From JBCCTX01 sp039197765 (GTDB lineage Bacteria > Bacteroidota > Bacteroidia > J057), in contig JBCCTX010000011.1 of NCBI GenBank assembly GCA_039197765.1, positions 1 to 50,544 on the forward strand: DNA of 50,544 nucleotides, read 5' to 3'. Both the position numbers and the translations under genes were made by a program. Of this stretch, positions 26,502-34,858 are shown piece by piece (the stretch's first letter is position 1; each line of letters opens with the position of its first letter). The notes under the pieces are model-generated. The model did not search any database, had not been told where the DNA came from, and saw nothing but the letters and a program-made list of their open reading frames with translations.

Positions 26502-28973
26502 TTATTCGTTTCTCAACGCTTCAATGGGATTTGCTTGGGCAGTTTGAAGGGTTTGAAAGAAAATAGTTAAGAGAGCGATAAAAATGAGGCAAACGATGGG
26601 GATGGCAAAAATCTCCATACGTATGGGAATACTAAAGGCATAATTTTCCAGCCAATTTAGGATAAATAAGTAGGCTAGGGGAGTGGCTAGGAAGCTTGCC
26701 AAAAGGATCAACTGGATATACTCCTTAGTAAGAAGAACCAGTAATTGATCGACGGTGGCACCTAATATTTTGCGGATCCCAATTTCCTTGGTCCTTTGGG
26801 TCATGTTGAAGGAAGATAGTCCAAATAGCCCCAAGCAGGCAATAAAAGCGGCTAGGATAGCAAAAGAGGCGAAAATTTGTCCAAAGCGTTTATCTTCTAA
26901 GTATTGTTCCTCAAATCTTTCATCTAAAAAGAAGAAAGAAAAGTTGTTGCCTGGAAAAATGGAATGGTAGGCTGCCTCAACGGATGAAATGCTCTTTTCC
27001 CAATTTGTCGCATTTATGGATAAGGAGAAATAATTTGGATTGTAGGTGGGAATGAAAACAATTGGTTCAATTGGATACCTAATGGATCGTTGATGAAAGT
27101 CTTTTACGATTCCTACGACCTCCAATTCGAGGTCATAAATTTGAATCTGTTGATTAAGAATTTCTTTAGGCTCTTCATATCCTAGATGTATGGCTGCAGA
27201 TTCATTTAATAAAACGTGGTCGATATTGGTAAATATAGGTTCATAATCAGTTTGCATAAAGGTGCGACCGTGAATAACCTCTAAATCGTACATTTCAATG
27301 AAGCCTACGCCTACATTCATATTGTTCAAGGAGAGGGTCTGTTCAGGCCCCTTTTTATCACTTGTTACATTGAAGAAACGAGGGAGTCGGTTTCCCGCCA
27401 AATTGCGTGAGGTGGATACCGCTTGTACTTGAGGAATTTTTAAGAGTTCATTTCTTAGAGTTCTAACCTTGGGGGCAAAAGCCGAATCATAAGGGGTAAG
27501 TTGTGGGCCGTTTACGATGAGCTTTTGTTCTAGGTTTATTCCCAAATCCGTTTCTTGCATGTAGGAGAGCTGTGAATAGATGGTGAAGGTGGCCATAATG
27601 AGGAGGAGAGAGCAGATAAACTGGAACGTCACCAAACCCCTTCGTAAGACAGTTCCCTGACGATTTCTCAATAATTTTCCTTTTAGAATGGAAATGGGAT
27701 TAAATCCCGATAAAAGGAGAGCGGGATAAATTCCTGAAAGGAAAATACCTAAGAGCCAAATTAAGGGTAAGAGCATGTAAAATGAGGAAAAACTGGTGGA
27801 GAATGTTTGGGTTAGTTGGAAAATAGAAAGGGGAATGTTGAGCCATTGATTCAGGTAGGGTTGTGAAATTTGAACCAAGGTTACAGCTAATAAAAATCCC
27901 ATCATATTGAAGAACAGGGATTCAAACAGGAATTGGGTAATTAACTCCTTACGTTTAGCTCCTAATACCTTGCGGATTCCCACTTCTTTACTCCGATCAA
28001 GAGAGCGTGCAGTAGTTAGATTCACATAATTGATCCAGGCGATAAATAGGATAAATATACCGATGCCCAACAAAGCCGCTATGGCCTTTCCATTATTGGT
28101 TTGGCCAATTTCATATTCAAAATCGGAATACAAATGCGCTTCTTCTAAGGGTTGAAGGTGAAATTTTTCTACACTCCCCGATATCTCACCTTCTCCAAAG
28201 TATTTTTCCCCAAATCCTACCAGTTTTTGCTCAAATGCTTCCTCGCTAACGCCTTCCTGTAATTCAATATAATGGTAAAAATCAGACCAGGTTTGGCTGA
28301 GATCAGCCATTACGACCCCTTGGTCATTTTTACCGGCGTCTATGATAAGGGTTTTATAGGAAAGAAGGATTTCTGGGTTCAAGTGGGTTGCTTGAGGAAA
28401 GGGGGTAAAAACGGCCGTTACCTTAGCCATATTCCGATCCTCTGTTATTTCCAGGGTTTTTCCAATAGCCTTACTCCACTCGTCGTCCTCGATACCAAAA
28501 TAACGTTCAGCAACTTGGGTGGAAATGGCCAGAGAATTGTAATCTCTAAGGGCACTTTTTATATCTCCTGCTAGTACATCAACCGAAAAGAAATCTAGGA
28601 AGTATTCATCAACGATCATACAGTTATCTTCCATGAACACTTGTTCTTCCTGAATAACTGGGGTTCTTCCAGCAGGAAAAACTCTTGTGTAAGATTGTAT
28701 TTCAGGGTAATCTTTGGCTATGAAAGGGCCTACCATAGGGTAGGTAATGGTTCCATGTTGAATGAGCTCTCCATTTTGGTAGCGATCGTTATACACCCTG
28801 TATTTTTGGGAGAGGTTTTCAAGGTGGGTATCATAACTCCACTCGAATAACACATATTCAAAAATGAACAGGGCAGAAGCCATTCCTATCGCTAATCCTG
28901 TAATGTTAATAAGAGAGTACACCTTATGTCGGCGAATATTTCTCCAGGTGAGCTTGAGGTAGTTTAGTACCAT
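26502..28973 (-). CDS. FtsX-family ABC permease, module A first gene
   Basis: 823 residues. The first helix (NITGLAIGMASALFIFEYVLF, ~21-42) is followed by a MacB-like periplasmic domain, then ALLGIGIFILFIAWINYVNL and KEVGIRKVLGAKRKE, a mid helix, a second periplasmic domain and a terminal three-helix bundle with KEIGIRKILGATVDQ. It is the first gene behind the sigma-54 promoter; the expected leader is about 58 nucleotides. The divergent neighbour is the NtrC-type regulator gene at 29201. Gene order and promoter make it the direct target of that regulator. The cargo is unknown. Confidence 0.87.
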   Translation of the reverse strand: MVLNYLKLTWRNIRRHKVYSLINITGLAIGMASALFIFEYVLFEWSYDTHLENLSQKYRVYNDRYQNGELIQHGTITYPMVGPFIAKDYPEIQSYTRVFPAGRTPVIQEEQVFMEDNCMIVDEYFLDFFSVDVLAGDIKSALRDYNSLAISTQVAERYFGIEDDEWSKAIGKTLEITEDRNMAKVTAVFTPFPQATHLNPEILLSYKTLIIDAGKNDQGVVMADLSQTWSDFYHYIELQEGVSEEAFEQKLVGFGEKYFGEGEISGSVEKFHLQPLEEAHLYSDFEYEIGQTNNGKAIAALLGIGIFILFIAWINYVNLTTARSLDRSKEVGIRKVLGAKRKELITQFLFESLFFNMMGFLLAVTLVQISQPYLNQWLNIPLSIFQLTQTFSTSFSSFYMLLPLIWLLGIFLSGIYPALLLSGFNPISILKGKLLRNRQGTVLRRGLVTFQFICSLLLIMATFTIYSQLSYMQETDLGINLEQKLIVNGPQLTPYDSAFAPKVRTLRNELLKIPQVQAVSTSRNLAGNRLPRFFNVTSDKKGPEQTLSLNNMNVGVGFIEMYDLEVIHGRTFMQTDYEPIFTNIDHVLLNESAAIHLGYEEPKEILNQQIQIYDLELEVVGIVKDFHQRSIRYPIEPIVFIPTYNPNYFSLSINATNWEKSISSVEAAYHSIFPGNNFSFFFLDERFEEQYLEDKRFGQIFASFAILAAFIACLGLFGLSSFNMTQRTKEIGIRKILGATVDQLLVLLTKEYIQLILLASFLATPLAYLFILNWLENYAFSIPIRMEIFAIPIVCLIFIALLTIFFQTLQTAQANPIEALRNE

Positions 28974-29040
28974 AGTTGATAGTGAGTTGATTTGAACCGT
29001 GGGGTAAAGATACTTTTCCTATAGAAAGACACTATTTATT

Positions 29041-29058
29041 TGGCAATCACTGTTCCTT
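29041..29058 (-). promoter_or_regulatory. Sigma-54 (-24/-12) promoter of the module A permease operon
   Basis: Minus strand 29058 to 29041 reads AAGGAACAGTGATTGCCA. The GG and GC doublets are separated by exactly 10 bases, the strict sigma-54 requirement, and TTGC at -12 is perfect. Expected transcription start is near 29031, about 58 bases before the ATG at 28973. Module B has the matching promoter AAGGCACACTCCTTGCCA. Confidence 0.75.
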
Positions 29059-29120
29059 AATTATAAACGGCTGAATATCAGTAATTTATTCTGCGTATTG
29101 AATTCAAACCCATCTGTCTT

Positions 29121-29137
29121 CGTCCCAGGATGAGACA
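29121..29137. promoter_or_regulatory. Enhancer site A1 for the module A regulator
   Basis: CGTCCCAGGATGAGACA is a 17-bp palindrome of form TGTCNCA-N3-TGNGACA. Its centre lies 86 bp upstream of the -12 element of the module A promoter, a typical enhancer position for sigma-54 activators. Confidence 0.65.
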
Positions 29138-29143
29138 AGTAGT

Positions 29144-29160
29144 CGTGTCAAAATGGGACA
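29144..29160. promoter_or_regulatory. Enhancer site A2 for the module A regulator
   Basis: CGTGTCAAAATGGGACA carries one perfect half (TGGGACA) and one weaker half. Its centre is 23 bp from that of A1, so the two sites lie on the same helix face, and 109 bp from the -12 element. Confidence 0.55.
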
Positions 29161-29200
29161 GCTTATTGAACCCGAATGAGAGATAGTGTATATTGAAGAT

Positions 29201-30586
29201 ATGGCTCAACTCCCCTCAAAAATATTAGTGGTCGATGACGATTTAGACGTATTGTACACGACTAAGCAAGTGTTGAAGAGGCACTTCAAGGAAATTTTTA
29301 CGGAAAGCTCTCCCAAAAAAGCACTAGAAACGCTCCAGGAAAAGTCTATAGACATTGTTCTTTTGGATATGAATTTTGCTCCGGGTATTACCAGTGGGCA
29401 GGAAGGATTATTTTGGCTGCGAAAAATGAAAAAAATTGCTCCAGAATGTCAGGTAATTTTACATACGGCTTATGGGGATATTGAGCTCGCAGTTCAGGGG
29501 ATGAAGCAGGGAGCATCTGACTTTGTGGTAAAGCCCTGGCAGGCTGAGAAACTGCTTGCTTCTATTCAGAATGTTTGGAAATTGGTGGAAGCCAATAGAG
29601 AGGTAGAACGACTGAAAAACAGCCGGGGCATCCTTAAACGAGAAGTGGATGGCATGTACCCCGAAATTGTAAGCGAGGATCCTAGTATGGTTCCCATATT
29701 TCGGATGATGGAGAAGGTAGCGAAAACGGATGCGAATGTATTGATATTGGGAGAAAATGGAACAGGAAAGGAATTAATTGCTCGCGCTATACACAACCAA
29801 TCGCCAAGAGCTGAGGAAGCTTTTGTAAAAGTCGATTTGGGCGCCATACCCGAGAGCTTGTTTGAGTCAGAACTATTTGGTCATGCCAAAGGAGCCTTTA
29901 CCGATGCAAGAGAGGATCGGGTAGGGCGCTTTGAGTTAGCTGAGAAGGGAACGTTGTTTTTAGATGAAATAGGCAATCTACCCTTGCCACTTCAGGCAAA
30001 GCTTCTTACTGCCCTGCAAAGCCGGCAGGTTACCCGTGTGGGTTCTAATCGCCCCATCCCCCTGAATGTACGGCTTATTTGTGCAACTAATATTCCTATA
30101 CATCAGCGAGTAGCAGACCAAGGCTTCCGACAGGACTTGTTGTATAGAATCAATACGGTAGAAATCCCTTTGCCTCCCTTAAGGGAGCGGCCTAAAGACA
30201 TCGGGGTGCTTGCCGAGTACTACCTGGACCACTATGCAAAAAAGTATGATCGAAAACCCATGAAAATCCAGGCGGCAACCTTGCGCAAGCTCATGGCATA
30301 TGCTTGGCCAGGAAATGTACGAGAATTACAGCACGCTGTAGAGCGGGCTGTTATTTTAAGCGAAGGAAGTACCCTTTTATCAGAAGATTTTCCCCAGGAA
30401 ATTCATGCTACAGCACAACATGTGGAGGAAGGAGAAGGGGCAAAATCCTTAAATATCGAGGACATGGAAAAGCAAGCCATTCAATCAGCTATACGCAAAT
30501 GTGGGGGGAATTTGACACAGGCAGCAAAAGAACTTGGGATGGGGCGAAGCACCTTATACAGAAAAATTGAACGTTACAAGCTATGA
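29201..30586 (+). CDS. NtrC-family sigma-54-dependent response regulator, module A
   Basis: 461 residues from ATG 29201; a GTG at 29186 is in frame, but the paralogue begins at the same place as the ATG. The receiver domain has acidic D12-D13, phospho-acceptor D56 and FVVKPW. A linker leads to the AAA+ domain: Walker A GENGTGKE, then GAFTDA in place of the usual GAFTGA loop that touches sigma-54, then GTLFLDEIGNLP (Walker B). The Fis-type HTH is at the C-terminus (NLTQAAKELGMGRSTLYRKIE). It is transcribed with the kinase (4-base overlap) and divergently from the permeases, and is expected to bind sites A1/A2 when phosphorylated and open the promoter at 29041-29058. Confidence 0.93.
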   Translation: MAQLPSKILVVDDDLDVLYTTKQVLKRHFKEIFTESSPKKALETLQEKSIDIVLLDMNFAPGITSGQEGLFWLRKMKKIAPECQVILHTAYGDIELAVQGMKQGASDFVVKPWQAEKLLASIQNVWKLVEANREVERLKNSRGILKREVDGMYPEIVSEDPSMVPIFRMMEKVAKTDANVLILGENGTGKELIARAIHNQSPRAEEAFVKVDLGAIPESLFESELFGHAKGAFTDAREDRVGRFELAEKGTLFLDEIGNLPLPLQAKLLTALQSRQVTRVGSNRPIPLNVRLICATNIPIHQRVADQGFRQDLLYRINTVEIPLPPLRERPKDIGVLAEYYLDHYAKKYDRKPMKIQAATLRKLMAYAWPGNVRELQHAVERAVILSEGSTLLSEDFPQEIHATAQHVEEGEGAKSLNIEDMEKQAIQSAIRKCGGNLTQAAKELGMGRSTLYRKIERYKL

Positions 30587-31926
30587 AACTATCTTTTAAG
30601 GTAAAGGTATTTTGGCGCCTCCTCTTGATTTCTCTAATGAGTTCTGCCAGTTGGATTATTTTGCTACAGACTCCCTTTTTTCTGGCGGCATTTTGGACGG
30701 CTTTGTTTGCCGTTTTATTGTTTGCAGATCTCATTCGCTTCATCGATAAAGAGCATCGGGAGATGCGGTATTTCATGGAGGCCATTGAGCAGAATGATTT
30801 TTCTGCGAATGTGGGTAATAGTCGCTTTTCCCCAAAGAAATATGAAATGAAAACCCTATATGAGAGCGTTATGGGCACATTTAGACGCCTGCGAAGTGAG
30901 AAAGAGAGCCAACACCAATTTTTACAAACGTTAGTTGGCCACATAGGAGTAGCCATTATTTGCTACAATTCCCGAGAGGAGGTGATCCTCATCAATCAGG
31001 CAGCTAAGGATCTGTTGGGAAAAACGCATTGGTATAAGTTGGATGCACTAAAAACCATTGACCCTACCCTTTTGGCGATCATTCGGGAGTTACCTGCTGA
31101 CGAGCGGAAGTCTTACTCATTTTCCCGCAATGGTACCACCCGCCAACTAACCCTGCATTCCACAGCGTTCAAACTCTTAGATGATGCCCATAAACTGGTA
31201 GCCCTCCAGGATATTAGCATTGAGATGGATTCTCAGGAGCTCAATTCCTGGCAAAAGCTCATTCGGGTTCTGACCCACGAGATCAACAATTCGGTTATTC
31301 CGGTTGCTACGCTGAGCAAGCTTACCCTGGAATTGGTTGAACAACCTGGTGGTCAATCCCGGGAATTAAGTGCGGAGGATATGGAAGATTTGCGGGGAAA
31401 TTTGCAGGTGATTGCCGGCAGGAGTCAGGGATTGGTGCGGTTTGTAGATGAATATAAGCACCTCAATACTTTGAGCCCCCTTACCTTAGTCTCATTTCCG
31501 GTAAAACAATTATTTCAGCGAATTCGGACCCTTCTCGAGCCCAAATTGATAGAGCAAGGGGTCTCTCTACAAATTGAGGTACCTCAAGAGGCACTTATCC
31601 TGCAAGCTGATTTGGAGAAAATTGAACAAGTACTAATAAACCTCATCAATAATGCCATATATGCCTTGAAAGGATGTCCTGAACCGAGGATCAACCTTTC
31701 AGCGGTTCAATTGTCAAGTGCCAAAATTCAATTGCAAGTTTCCGATAATGGAAAGGGAATTGATCCAGGAATCAGGGACAAAGTATTTACCCCCTTTTTT
31801 ACCACGAAAAAGGAAGGCTCAGGTATTGGGCTAAGCCTCTGTCGCCAGATCATGAATATGCACCAAGGTACGCTTTCCTTGGTATCTGATCCTGGCAAGG
31901 GGACAACGTTTAGCCTGGTGTTTTGA
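30583..31926 (+). CDS. Sensor histidine kinase, module A
   Basis: 447 residues. Two close N-terminal helices (WRLLLISLMSSASWIIL and FFLAAFWTALFAVLLFADLI) with almost no periplasmic loop suggest it senses within or at the membrane. A linker is followed by a PAS-like domain (HIGVAIICYNSREEVILINQAA), the H box LTHEINNSVIPV, N box NLINNAIYAL, and G boxes DNGKGID and GSGIGLSL. Its start overlaps the regulator stop in ATGA fashion. The missing sensor loop fits signalling through partner membrane proteins, as seen in Bce-type systems where the permease is the sensor. That comparison is inference here. Confidence 0.92.
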   Translation: MKLSFKVKVFWRLLLISLMSSASWIILLQTPFFLAAFWTALFAVLLFADLIRFIDKEHREMRYFMEAIEQNDFSANVGNSRFSPKKYEMKTLYESVMGTFRRLRSEKESQHQFLQTLVGHIGVAIICYNSREEVILINQAAKDLLGKTHWYKLDALKTIDPTLLAIIRELPADERKSYSFSRNGTTRQLTLHSTAFKLLDDAHKLVALQDISIEMDSQELNSWQKLIRVLTHEINNSVIPVATLSKLTLELVEQPGGQSRELSAEDMEDLRGNLQVIAGRSQGLVRFVDEYKHLNTLSPLTLVSFPVKQLFQRIRTLLEPKLIEQGVSLQIEVPQEALILQADLEKIEQVLINLINNAIYALKGCPEPRINLSAVQLSSAKIQLQVSDNGKGIDPGIRDKVFTPFFTTKKEGSGIGLSLCRQIMNMHQGTLSLVSDPGKGTTFSLVF

Positions 31927-31938
31927 GGGGGGAGGTGT

Positions 31939-31973
31939 TAGGTAGTAGGTAGTAGATGGTAGGTATGGGGTAT
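31939..31973 (-). repeat. Period-7 tandem repeat, TAGGTAG family
   Basis: Five heptamers in a row: TAGGTAG, TAGGTAG, TAGATGG, TAGGTAT, GGGGTAT. Read on the minus strand the units are CTACCTA-like and belong to the same family as the repeats at 32360 and 44384. The array follows the module A kinase stop codon closely. Confidence 0.7.
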
Positions 31974-32359
31974 GAAGTGACACGTCCTGAATAAGGTTGA
32001 CAGATTTGGCGAGATGAAACTAAAAAAAGTTGACAGGTATAAGATATAGGGGTTAGGAAAGTCCCATCCAGGTACATTTTTCGGCTAGGAGGAAAAATGG
32101 GCACGGAATTATACGTTAAGGAGGATAAGGAGGAAGTAGGAGAATCTCTTTTTCTGAAAGAAATGTGTAGTTGCAGATGAGATCATCTGGTCCTATACAT
32201 TTTGCCACAGCGTTAAAGCCAAAATGATGGGTTATCAGTATATATAATCCAAAATCAATATTACTTGGTAGCATTCCTCACCGTTGAATACCATTCAAAG
32301 ATTATGTGTCTGTCTCCATCTTTTTAAGGGAGATAATGATTTTCACCTCAGACTGTCGT

Positions 32360-32396
32360 CTATCTAACTACGGACTACGGACTATCAAACTATCAA
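32360..32396 (+). repeat. Period-7 tandem repeat, CTACGGA/CTATCAA family
   Basis: CTATCTA, CTACGGA, CTACGGA, CTATCAA and CTATCAA with two single-base spacers. It ends just before the stop codon of the module B permease at 32403 and is inverted relative to the array at 31939. Confidence 0.65.
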
Positions 32397-32402
32397 CCCA
32401 GC

Positions 32403-34829
32403 CTACTCGCCGCTCTTCAGTGCCTCAATAGGATCTGTAAGCGCCGCTCGAAACGAGTGAATACTCACGGTAAGCAAAGCAATGCCTACTGCAAGAATTC
32501 CTGTCAATAGAAATACCCAACCAGTGAGTTCGGTACGATAGGCAAAATCTTCTAACCATTTTCCCATTCCGTACCAGGCGAAGGGTAGGGCAATTAAAAG
32601 GGATACCAGAACCATGTAAACAAACTGACGGGAAAGGAGCCCAACAATACTTCCAACAGAAGCCCCAAGAACTTTCCGAATACCGATTTCTCGGGTTCTT
32701 TGCTGGATGGCCAGGAGGGCCATGGCAAAAAGGCCTAGACAAGAGATGGCAATAGCTAGGAGAGAGGCACTTAGGAAAATTTTAGATAAGCGCTGCTCTT
32801 CCTGGTACAATCGATCTGTGTTCTCGTCTAAAAAAGAGGCCTGAAATTCAGATTGCGGGGCAAGTTCCTTCCAAACTTGTTCAATCTCTGATAGGGTGGA
32901 GGTAAGGGCTTGCGGGCTAACCTTGATAAAGACGTATTCCAAAGGCCACAATTTTCTGAGGGTAAGGGTTAGGGGTTCTATGGGTTTGTGGAGGGATTCA
33001 AAATGGAAGTCTTGGAATACCCCTACGACCTCGGGGGTTTCTCCTTCACCAAACAGGGGCAGTTTGACTCCAAGAGGGTTTTCTACCCCTAATTGATCGG
33101 CCATAGCTTTACTAATGAGGATGGCCCTGGATGAATCTGTCTGATAACTTCGAGAAAAGCTCCGCCCTTCAAGTAATTCTATATCTAGGGTTTTAAGGAG
33201 GTCGTACTCTACCTCCATACCATGTGTTCGAAGGGATTTTCCTTCATGTATAAAACCAAATACAGAGGTCATTTGCGATCCATCAAGGCCTCTGCCAAGG
33301 TTGTCATCCGTTGCACTTAAGCTGAGTATATTAGGGTTAGATGCAAGCTTTTGGCGTAATAAGGGGATAATTTTTTCGCTTTCTACTCCCTGTCCCAGCG
33401 GTAAACTGATCACTTGATCTTTGTTAAAGCCGAGGTCTTTGGTTCTAAGGAAATCGATTTGTCTCCAGGCGATGAGGGTACAGGCGATCAACAGACTCGC
33501 AATGGCAAATTGTATGATAATGAGGGTATTCCGTACACTCCCAGGTGTATTGAGTTGAACCTTTCCTTTAAAGATTTCTGGCATATTTATTCGAGACAAC
33601 CACCATGCGGGATAGGCTCCTGCCAATAGCGTAACAACAAATAGGCCGCCGAGAATTCCTAACCACAATTTAGGACTTTGGAGTTGGCCCAAATGAATAC
33701 TTCTTCGGAAGAGCTCATTGTAAGTAGGAATAAGGTCATAAAATATAATTCCACCTGCAATAAGAGCGATACTTCCGATGAGTAGGGCTTCTCCCCAGAA
33801 TTGGGCTAAGAGTTGTTTTCGATTTGCCCCCAGGACCTTCCGTACACCAGCTTCTTTCGCTCGGGACAGATAGCGTGCAATGGTTAAGTTGACAAAGTTA
33901 AAGGCAGCCACCAAGAGCAAAAATATCGCCAGCCCTGAAAAAAGGTAAGGATAGCTCAGGGAATTTTTCTCGTTTTTTGCAGCAATTAAAGTATTCTCAT
34001 GCCGATCCGAGAGGGGTTGGAGTTTAAGAGCAATTAATTCTTTCCCAGGCTGAGGCTCAATACCCTCCGATTCCATTTGTTCAATACTTCCCGAATAGTG
34101 TTGGGCTACAAATGGCTTTAGCTTTTCTTCCAACGCTGAAGCTTCGATTCCAGGGGCCAACTGAATGTATAATTCGTGGTATTGGTCATCCCATGAAGCA
34201 AGGTTCTCTTCATATCCCTCATGGGTTTCGAATCGTGTAAGGGCATCAAATCGGATAGAAGAATTTTTAGGAGGATCGGCACAAATTCCATTTACGATAA
34301 GCTCTCGTGTTGAATACCCATCTTTCCAAGTTAGCGCCTCACCCATGGGATCCTTGTCCCCAAATATTCGTTCCGCAGTTTTTTCGGTTAAAACGATATA
34401 GGATAAATCCCCTAAGGCTTCTGCAGGATTCCCGGAGGTCAATTCGAAACTGAACATTTCCAGGAATTCCTTATCCACTGCCCGAGTCATCAGGTCAAAC
34501 TGAATGGCGTCTTTCTCCAAAATTGAAGAGTGATCCATATACCTGGAACTATTAACAATATGAGGCAACTCTGCTTCTAAACTGGGTCTCAGTGGAGCAG
34601 GCATTACTGTACCACGGTCTATACCTTCGACTCTTTGGACTTCCATAAACACTCTATACAACTCTTCCTTGTTCTCGTGGAAATTATCAAAAGAGAGCTC
34701 GAAGGAGGCTGTAAGTATCAGCAGGAGGCTAATTCCTGTAGCTAGTCCCAGTCCTAGGATGTTGATAAAGGAGATCCCTTTGTGTTTCCAGAGAGACCTG
34801 AGAGCCGTTTTGAAATAGTTTTTGATCAT
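32403..34829 (-). CDS. FtsX-family ABC permease, module B last gene
   Basis: 808 residues. Same double-FtsX layout as its neighbours: first helix NILGLGLATGISLLLILTA, periplasmic domain, helices around YLFSGLAIFLLLVAAFNFVNL with KEAGVRKVLGA, mid helix NTLIIIQFAIASLLIACTLI, second periplasmic domain, terminal helices with REIGIRKVLGA. It lies 29 bases behind the permease at 34859. Together with the ATPase (37453) and fusion protein (38160) it makes a MacAB-like inner-membrane pump or a mechanotransmission complex. No outer-membrane TolC-type gene is in the window. Confidence 0.88.
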   Translation of the reverse strand: MIKNYFKTALRSLWKHKGISFINILGLGLATGISLLLILTASFELSFDNFHENKEELYRVFMEVQRVEGIDRGTVMPAPLRPSLEAELPHIVNSSRYMDHSSILEKDAIQFDLMTRAVDKEFLEMFSFELTSGNPAEALGDLSYIVLTEKTAERIFGDKDPMGEALTWKDGYSTRELIVNGICADPPKNSSIRFDALTRFETHEGYEENLASWDDQYHELYIQLAPGIEASALEEKLKPFVAQHYSGSIEQMESEGIEPQPGKELIALKLQPLSDRHENTLIAAKNEKNSLSYPYLFSGLAIFLLLVAAFNFVNLTIARYLSRAKEAGVRKVLGANRKQLLAQFWGEALLIGSIALIAGGIIFYDLIPTYNELFRRSIHLGQLQSPKLWLGILGGLFVVTLLAGAYPAWWLSRINMPEIFKGKVQLNTPGSVRNTLIIIQFAIASLLIACTLIAWRQIDFLRTKDLGFNKDQVISLPLGQGVESEKIIPLLRQKLASNPNILSLSATDDNLGRGLDGSQMTSVFGFIHEGKSLRTHGMEVEYDLLKTLDIELLEGRSFSRSYQTDSSRAILISKAMADQLGVENPLGVKLPLFGEGETPEVVGVFQDFHFESLHKPIEPLTLTLRKLWPLEYVFIKVSPQALTSTLSEIEQVWKELAPQSEFQASFLDENTDRLYQEEQRLSKIFLSASLLAIAISCLGLFAMALLAIQQRTREIGIRKVLGASVGSIVGLLSRQFVYMVLVSLLIALPFAWYGMGKWLEDFAYRTELTGWVFLLTGILAVGIALLTVSIHSFRAALTDPIEALKSGE

Positions 34830-34858
34830 GGGGAAGGATTAGAAAATGTACGTACACT

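Larger units (their letters stand above)
31927..32402. other. Gene-free region between modules A and B
   Basis: No gene is visible. It is bracketed by two period-7 repeats in inverted orientation (31939-31973 and 32360-32396). Between them are two copies of GTTGACAG (31996-32003 and 32029-32036) 33 bp apart, in a context (ACGTCCTGAATAAGG) that resembles an insertion-sequence end. No transposase remains. The stretch separates convergent operons. Confidence 0.5.

Noticed and set aside
31990..32040. Insertion sequence remnant marked by two GTTGACAG copies
   Set aside because: The context resembles element ends, but there is no transposase fragment and no inverted terminal pair, so it is kept only as a note in the spacer entry.
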